NCBI RefSeq assembly: GCF_932526225.1
Contig: NC_064039.1
Location: 1,054,001-1,118,000, forward strand
Direction of reading: 5' to 3'
Origin: Nematostella vectensis
Taxonomy: Eukaryota; Cnidaria; Anthozoa; Actiniaria; Edwardsiidae
Length of the DNA: 64,000 bases
Shown: in pieces, positions 37,201-64,000 of the stretch
Layout: each line of letters opens with the position of its first letter
Position numbering within the stretch: the first letter of the stretch is position 1
The notes under the pieces: generated by a model
Told to the model about the DNA's origin: nothing
Seen by the model: only the letters and a program-made list of their open reading frames with translations
Databases searched by the model: none
Program-made: the position numbers and the translations under genes

Positions 37201-40200
37201 TACAAGCTTATTTTAACAAACATTTTAACATTTTAAAATAAGCTTGTAACGATTCACCTTCTTCAGTCTGCCCTGAAGAAGTCTTATTAAAGACGAAAAT
37301 TTGACAGAGTCGATTTCCATGATTACTTTGGTATAATGAGGTGTTGTTTGTGTCCCTGCAGGATGAATCGCCTCTATCGAAAACTGCAAAAGGCAACAGA
37401 TGTTATGAAAGTCTTCACATCACGAGAATGGAAGGTATCAGCACTGGGAACCCATACTAGGAAATACTATTTAACCAGATTCATCAGATTACATCCCAAG
37501 GAAGCCATACCAAATGTTATTTAACCAGATTTATTAGATTAAACCACTGGGAACCCACACAAGGAAATACCATTTTTTAACCAGATTTATTAGATAACCG
37601 GAAACCCAATCAAAGTTTCGTGTTCTTTTTCTAGTTTACAACTGTGAATTATCTCAAGCTTTTAGAAGAACTCTCCCCCCAGGACCAAGAGGTAAATATT
37701 GCTTAGATAGCTTTTTCAAGATCTTCTCTAATAATTTTTCTCCCGATATTGATCGAAAACAAAATAAGTTGGGTGTGGCTATCTAGTGCTCGTCACGTTG
37801 ACCAAGAAGTCACCCATACCATCCATGAGTGTGCCGGCATGGAGACTTTCCACAGAAGCACCAGCTAACCGGGCTTTGCAGTGAGAGGGCTATGAACATG
37901 TTTCTAAAAAAACTATCTGCTAGTATTAAATAATCCATATTTGCAACTGTTTTATATTCATATAACTGTCCTTTAAATATAACATATCAGCGTAAGAATA
38001 TGTCAAATGCTTTTGTTGCCTTTGCTGTCAAAACATGACTTCCAGGCGATGCTTCATTTGTTGTTTTGGCAGGAGTTTGGGTTTGACGTTCGAGTTATCG
38101 ACTGGAATAAGTACTTTGAAGACTTCACCATCGGAATGAAACAGTTCCTGCTGAAGGAAGACTTGAAAAACGTTCATTTAGCGCACAACCGGATCCGAAA
38201 GTAAGCTTGGTTGAGTATGGGGGTATATCTGTACGAAAGTGAGGCTTAATTGACGTTCAAGTACTGTAACTCAGGCTTGTCGATAAATATTTTGTTCTTG
38301 AATGTTACCCATGGGCCAAAGAAATTCCTGGTAAGTTCTCTGTGCAGTACTGATTGTTTTTGCTTACGCCAAGAGAAATAACAGTGTGGTATTTTCTCGC
38401 GCGTACAATTTTTGCGCGCTTCCTATTTGAATAATTGATTTATTTTTATGTATTCGACACAGATTTTAATTTCCCTCTGAGATTTTCACTTGTAAAGTAC
38501 AAATTGATGAGAAGAGGGGTATCGATTGTACAGTACAGATTGATGAGAAGAGAGGGGTGGGGAGAGTACAGAACTGATTGATGAGAATAGAGGGGTGGTG
38601 AGGGTACAGTACAGATTGATGAGAAGAGAGGGGTGGTGAGGGTACAGTACAGATTGATGAGAAGAGAGGGGTGGTGAGGGTACAGTACAGATTGATGAGG
38701 AGAGAGGGGTGGGGAGGGTACAGTACAGATTGATGAGGAGAGAGGGGTGGGGAGGGTACAGTACAGATTGATGAGGAGAGAGGGGTGGGGAGGGTACAGT
38801 ACAGATTGATGAGAAGAGAGGTGGTGAGGGTACAGTACAGATTGATGAGAAGAGAGGGGTGGTGAGAGTACAGAACTGATTGATGAGAAGAAAGGGGTGG
38901 TGAGGGTACAGAACTGATTGATGAGAAAGAGAGGGGTGGTGAGGGTACAGTACAGATTGATGAGAAGAGAGGGGTGGTGAGGGTACAGTACAGATTGATG
39001 AGAAGAGAGGGGTGGTGAGGGTACAGTACAGATTGATGAGAAGAGAGGGGTGGTGAGGGTACAGTACAGATTGATGAGAAGAGAGGGGTGGGGAGAGTAC
39101 AGAACTGATTGATGAGAAGAGAGGGGTGGTGAGGGTACAGTACAGATTGATGAGAAGAGAGGGGTGGTGAGGGTACAGTACAGATTGATGAGAAGAGAGG
39201 GGTGGTGAGGGTACAGTACAGATTGATGAGAAGAGAGGGGTGGTGAGGGTACAGTACAGATTGATGAGGAGAGAGGGGTGGGGAGAGTACAGTACAGATT
39301 GATGAGGAGAGAGGGGTGGGGAGGGTACAGTACAGATTGATGAGAAGAGAGGTGGTGAGGGTACAGTACAGTTTGATGAGAAGAGAGGGGTGGTGAGAGT
39401 ACAGAACTGATTGATGAGAAGAAAGGGGTGGTGAGGGTACAGTACAGATTGATGAGAAGAGAGGGGTGGGGAGAGTACAGTACAGATTGATGAGAAGAGA
39501 GGGGTGGGGAGAGTACAGAACTGACTGATGAGAAGAGAGGGGTGGTGAGGGTACAGTACAGATTGATGAGAAGAGAGGGGTGGTGAGGGTACAGAACTGA
39601 TTGATGAGAAGAGAGGGGTGGTGAGGGTACAGTACAGATTGATGAGAAGAGAGGGGTGGTGAGGGTACAGAACTGATTGATGAGAAGAGAGGGGTGGTGA
39701 GGGTACAGTACAGATTGATGAGAAGAGAGTGGTGGTGAGGGTACAGAACTGATTGATGAGAAAGAGAGGGGTGGTGAGGGTACAGTACAGATTGATGAGA
39801 AGAGAGGGGTGGTGAGGGTACAGTACAGATTGATGAGAAGAGAGGGGTGGTGAGGGTACAGTACAGATTGATGAGAAAGAGAGGGGTGGTGAGGGTACAG
39901 TACAGATTGATGAGAAGAGAGGGGTGGTGAGAGTACAGTACAGATTGATGAGAAGAGAGGGGTGGTGAGGGTACAGAACTGATTGATGAGAAGAGAGGGG
40001 TGGTGAGGGTACAGTACAGATTGATGAGAAGAGAGGGGTGGTGAGGGTACAGTACAGATTGATGAGAAGAGAGGGGTGGTGAGGGTACAGTACAGATTGA
40101 TGAGAAGAGAGGGGTGGTGAGGGTACAGTACAGATTGATGAGGAGAGAGGGGTGGTGAGAGTACAGTACAGATTGATGAGAAGAGAGGGGTGGTGAGGGT

Positions 40201-41141
40201 ACAGAACTGATTGATGAGAAGAGAGGGGTGGTGAGGGTACAGTACAGATTGATGAGAAGAGAGGGGTGGTGAGGGTACAGTACAGATTGATGAGAAGAGA
40301 GGGGTGGTGAGGGTACAGTACAGATTGATGAGAAGAGAGGGGTGGTGAGGGTACAGTACAGATTGATGAGGAGAGAGGGGTGGGGAGAGTACAGTACAGA
40401 TTGATGAGGAGAGAGGAGTGGTGAGGGTACAGTACAGATTGATGAGAAGAGAGGGGTTGGGAGGGTACAGTACAGATTGATGAGGAGAGAGGGGTGGGGA
40501 GAGTACAGTACAGATTGATGAGAAGAGAGGGGTGGTGAGGGTAGAGTACAGATTGATGAGAAGAGAGGGGTGGTGAGGGTACAGTACAGATTGATGAGAA
40601 GAGAGGGGTGGTGAGGGTACAGTACAGATTGATGAGGAGAGAGGGGTGGGGAGGGTACAGTACAGATTGATGAGAAGAGAGGGGTGGGGAGGGTACAGAA
40701 CTGATTGATGTGAAGAGGGGTGGGGAGGTACAGTACAGATTGATTAGAATAGAGGGGTGGTGAGGGTACAGTTCAGATTGATGAGAAGAGAGGGGTGGGG
40801 AGGGTACAGTACAAATTAATGAGAAGAGGGGGGTGGGGAGGGTACAGTACAAATTAATGAGAAGAGGGGTGAGGGTACCGTACGAATTGATAGGGAGAAG
40901 GGGTGGCGATGTACAGTACACGAGGAGCGCGCGTGTGCATCGACGTAATCGCCTTATCACGTGTCGATCGTTTGTTCGCAGGCTGCGTAACATCCGCTGG
41001 ACGATGTACGCCGTTCTCTTTGTACTATTCTCTTGGCTTCTCATCAAGAAAGTCCCCTCTGTCCGGGTGGCAAGCTTTAGGTGCTTAATGCGAGCGAGTG
41101 CGATCTTCCAGGCGCTAGAGCCCTTCAAGATAGTGAACTAA
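31221..41141 (+). CDS. FAR1: Fatty acyl-CoA reductase, FAR1-like (14 coding exons, 514 aa)
   Basis: Coding exons: 31221-31409, 31582-31757, 32257-32329, 32682-32788, 33235-33412, 34672-34716, 34991-35109, 35800-35867, 36034-36115, 36575-36664, 37362-37434, 37635-37691, 38073-38200, 40982-41141 (TAA). All borders are GT..AG and phases agree, giving 514 residues against 515 in human FAR1. The enzyme reduces long-chain acyl-CoA to fatty alcohol with NADPH, for ether lipids (plasmalogens) or waxes. Visible: the Rossmann motif ITGGTGFLG near the N-terminus, FVHVSSTYANCD with the catalytic Ser region, YTFTK (Y204, K208) as the YxxxK catalytic pair, [23 protein letters not shown] and PVD typical of FARs, the C-terminal 'sterile' domain, and a C-terminal hydrophobic anchor (MYAVLFVLFSWLLI) fitting a peroxisomal tail-anchored enzyme. 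FAR2 is an equally valid name for a pre-duplication gene. Confidence 0.95.
31985..32225. mobile_element. 241-bp MITE in FAR intron 2
   Basis: The left end 'atacacctattccaatgaag' continues 'gttgtcagtgcaaatgg'. It matches the reverse complement of the right end, 'atacacctatttcacaaaag' plus 'gttgtcagtgcaaatgg'. The inverted repeats are about 45 bp with a few mismatches. No coding capacity; target duplication unclear. It ends about 30 bases before the exon 3 acceptor. Confidence 0.75.
33413..34431. repeat. 1-kb minisatellite starting exactly at the FAR exon 5 donor, 20-bp unit
   Basis: About 51 copies of a 20-bp unit. The first unit is the splice donor itself: exon 5 ends at 33412 and the intron opens gtaagtgtaaacctgtccc. 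Units of type gtaagtgtacacctgtcccc (a perfect GTAAGT donor core in each) are mostly at the 5' end, with one last copy at the 3' end, while gtgggtgctaacctgtcccc fills the middle. Units are directly adjacent, without spacers. Confidence 0.95.
35640..35785. repeat. 27-bp tandem repeat next to the FAR exon 8 acceptor
   Basis: Five to six copies of 'gatgacaatcacagtactgt' + 'atgttta', the last running into the acceptor region of exon 8 (exon starts 35800). This is one of the few arrays in the window at the 3' end of an intron. Confidence 0.85.
35820..35931 (+). repeat. 56-bp tandem duplication covering the end of FAR exon 8
   Basis: The last 48 bases of exon 8 plus the first 8 of the intron (35820-35875) are repeated at 35876-35931 with about 10 differences (for example 'aacccaattacgtgggga' versus 'aacccaattacacagaga'). 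In the second copy the donor gtaagt has become tttata, so only the first donor can work. Confidence 0.85.
36146..36220. repeat. CAGTAA-type simple repeat after the FAR exon 9 donor
   Basis: Irregular repeats of cagtaacag, cagaacggtag and similar words starting about 30 bases after the donor at 36116. Confidence 0.7.
37064..37319. mobile_element. Fold-back palindromic repeat in FAR intron 10
   Basis: About 90 bp at 37125-37215 is repeated inverted at 37232-37319 with a spacer of about 16 bp, making a long hairpin. The left half is extended by 60 bp shared with the repeat at 19696-19842. The arm reads 'ctgaagaagtcttattaaag' then acgaaa in the plus orientation of the right arm. The open frame through the left half is the same peptide as in the other copy, so this looks like a transposon fragment that duplicated as an inverted repeat. 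Confidence 0.75.
37441..37610. repeat. Imperfect tandem repeat after the FAR exon 11 donor
   Basis: Two to three diverged copies of a unit containing 'cactgggaaccca' and 'atttaaccagatttattaga', starting six bases after the donor (37435) and filling most of the 200-bp intron. Confidence 0.75.
38506..40870. repeat. 2.4-kb minisatellite in FAR intron 13, 38-bp unit
   Basis: About 62 copies of 'gattgatgagaagagagggg' + 'tggtgagggtacagtaca', with variants tggggag, acagaact and a one-base insertion (gagaaagag). The unit is not a multiple of three and the minus strand lacks stops in all phases, which produces an 880-codon frame that cycles through three readings (SSICTVPSPPL, SHQSVLYPHHP, LLINLYCTLTT). 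It is intronic and not a gene. The array starts about 305 bases after the exon 13 donor and ends about 110 before the last exon. Confidence 0.93.
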
Positions 41142-43578
41142 CCCAGTGTGATGTGTTTTTACGGACCCGCCAATCACACCGCCCGGTGCCTCCATTAGAA
41201 ATCTCGACGCCATCTTGATGACACGGGCTCTAGCTTTTCCTGAGATCTGAGATCCCGGGGTGAGGTTGTCGTGAATAAGATTAGTGTCCTTCTAGTTCTT
41301 ACGATGCTAGAATGACCTACGAAGTAAAGTATTAAGGCCGGTTTCTACCAAGACGCGCGATCGCACATCAGAAACGGACAAACGCCAGCACTTGCTCTTG
41401 CGTTTGCATTCCAGAAAGACAGTTGTTGTGTGTGAGGAAGCGTTTTTTAAAGATCGCACAGCTACGTTTGGCTAAAGTTAAGCCTCTCGAATTAATTACG
41501 AAGCAGCCTCGTTCCCACGGACTTGTAGCTTTATTTTTCAAAATAGGTGCCCTTGGAAGCGAGGCAGTGTTAGGTGCGCAAAAACAAGTATACGCTAAAT
41601 AATTTTTCTTTCACGTCATAAAGTATTAATTACCAATCAACTAGTCTCCCATTTCTGTGAATTGTTGCGAATTTCCATTGAAAATATTCTAAAGTAATAA
41701 TGCAGTATAATGAAGGCGTGAGGAACTGAGGCTTTTTCCGGTTACTGAATTCCCTTCATAAGTCTCATCGTCTTGGACTACTTGACCGCAATTTGATTTT
41801 CGTTATTATGTTTTTTTTAATCAAAGTTCTTCAAAAAAGGAAGAATATGAAATGAATATAAGCCACAATCATTGAATACTTCAACATTATGATATTTCAT
41901 CTAAGTAAAAACTATGGAAATTGACGTGCAAATTATCCCAATAAAGCACTAATAATTCTGTGTATTGTGTAGTTTGTAATAACTCCTCTGGCGAGGTAGA
42001 CGCTTGCACTTGCACCCCGCTGAATAAAAACAAAAACAAGTAACCAAACCTACCAAAATTTGCATACACAAGTAGTCAAAACAGCCATTTGCACCCCGCA
42101 CCCCTCAGGAACCCGTTAGGCATTGATGAGATCAAGAAACAGCCACTGCTGCGATACACCCATTTTCGGCTGATGCATTATTGAGATATGTCGTAACTAG
42201 CATTGCTTGAATGGATATCAAATAAGAAAATAAACGTATAGGTTTTAAAAGTTGTACCATTCTATTTTATATGCTTGTTAAAATTCACATAAATTTCAGA
42301 AGCCAGGTTCAGCCATCTATGCCTTACCCATACACCCATTGTAAAAAAAAAGCGAATGGCAAATAACAGTTCTTCGACTGAAATGTATTTTGGGTGGCTT
42401 TCCTACCTAGTAGTTTTTATTTTTTTATTATTTTGGATAATTAGTATTTGATAACAGGGTTGTGCAGCGCTTGTATATATTTTTGTTGTAAGAGCGGCGG
42501 CTTAATGGTGGTGTATAAACGAGTTTAGGGATGCTGATGATGTTATTCAGTGATAGACATCCAGACAGCAGAACGAACGCTAAAACGCTCTTTGAGACGC
42601 TGCAAGGGGTTATTTACTCTCAGTAGTGGTCCCAGGACGGAGCCGGAGGTACACCCTAGTCGTGGTGATCAAACGATACAATTTCCATTACACTCGAGTC
42701 ACCGTCATATACGCCCTAGAAGACACTGCTATCAACAATCCGTGAAATGAGGGAGAAAAATAAAAAATGTTGCTAATGGAGTTCTCCTTTAAAGTCCGTT
42801 AATACTCAACTAACGGAGACTCGAAAAAGACTCGCTAGCCCTCGGGGAATATAAAAGTGCTTGCGTGCACGCATTCATAATACTCAAACCATATTTTAGA
42901 GGAGATAAAATAAATATCTCCAGAGCCTGAAGTAATATTCATAAATCCAATACTAACACTGAAAGTTTAATTCAAAGTGCGCGATTTGGTGTTTAAAAAT
43001 TCTGGCTCGAATATTTCGTCCGCATTGAAAATGTTTTTATTTGAGAAAGACAGGCACCTGCTTGTCACTGTATTCTTGATGTATGGCAAGCGCTCTTTCC
43101 GGTAGTTTAAACAATTTGTAGTTCTTCTGCCTTTCGATTTGTATTGAGGGATTTTACAAAATAATAAAAAAAAAACGTCCAAATGACTTTGCATAGACAC
43201 TGGTTTACAGAAACGAATCGTTATTAACACAGAGTTAATTCACTATGTAATATCTTCATACATACTGAGCGAAGTGTCACGTAGTGTTATGATCCCGGTG
43301 GCGAAAAAAATATATTCTGATTAAAATGCATCATTCTGTTATTTATTTCCTAAAATAAATGTTCAGCCAATGAGTTTTAAGATGAGACAATAGAATGATT
43401 GACAGTTGTCGATAAATAAAGTCATCTTTACCTCGCGCGCTTGGTTCAATTCTGAAAGTTCGGAAAGAAAACTTGTGTAAGTCGCGAGTAATGGAGGATT
43501 TAATCGGCCCGTTTTTTTCCCCTACGGCAGGCTGGAAACCGTAATTCATAGCATAGAGGGATAAATCAATCTCCTAAC
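41142..43578. other. FAR 3' UTR and intergenic region upstream of BRSK
   Basis: No supported gene. AATAAA at 41940-41945 is a candidate FAR poly(A) signal about 800 bases after the stop; another is near 42023. The last 150 bases before 43579 should be BRSK 5' UTR. Short frames at 41887-42069, 42550-42750 and 42967-43230 have no recognisable product. Confidence 0.4.

Positions 43579-64000
<20,422 letters not shown>

Noticed and set aside
38486-41128. 880-codon minus-strand frame of SSHQSVLYPHHP repeats
   Set aside because: The 38-bp unit cycles through three phases with no stops. It lies in FAR intron 13 and runs antisense over the last FAR exon.

Overview
This is animal genomic DNA. Its genes are split into short exons with GT..AG introns, and their products are metazoan families: a MOB2 kinase activator, a FAR1-type fatty acyl-CoA reductase, a BRSK/SAD kinase and a SEA-domain mucin-like membrane protein. 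The MITE types (polyC/polyG-rich, 'agggagtgttcatt' and 'gtgtagttcc' ends) resemble those I remember from sea anemones and corals. An anthozoan cnidarian is my inference; the sequence alone does not prove it.

Layout. (1) 1-4926, minus strand: a Ser/Thr-rich secreted mucin-like gene. A signal-peptide exon at 4866-4926 splices in phase 1 to a 3-kb exon that stays open to the left window edge. (2) 4927-7629: the shared upstream region of two divergent mucin-like genes, with CRE-like palindromes and a 70-bp triplication. (3) 7630-17102, plus strand: a seven-exon gene encoding a 523-residue single-pass protein with signal peptide, GSGSGGSTTTTTA repeats, SEA domain, transmembrane helix and short tail. 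(4) 19105-25156, minus strand: MOB2 in five exons, 220 residues. (5) 26580-30401: a decayed hAT-like DNA transposon. (6) 31221-41141, plus strand: FAR1-like, 14 coding exons, 514 residues. (7) 43579-64000, plus strand: BRSK, 23 exons covering about 592 residues, running off the right edge.

The most unusual feature is the tandem repeats. About a third of the 47 introns I resolved carry a tandem array or short tandem duplication close downstream of the 5' splice site, and in several the exon end and donor are themselves duplicated. Very few arrays sit near acceptors. Almost all of the very long open frames in the window (715, 880, 894 residues and similar) are unspliced readings of these intronic minisatellites and are not genes.

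The genes do not form an operon or a single pathway. The two divergent mucin-like genes may share regulation. MOB2 (an NDR-kinase cofactor) and BRSK (an LKB1-activated polarity kinase) are signalling genes. FAR makes fatty alcohols for ether lipids or waxes. All gene models were read by eye from splice sites, frame and family resemblance; no alignment or transcript data were available.
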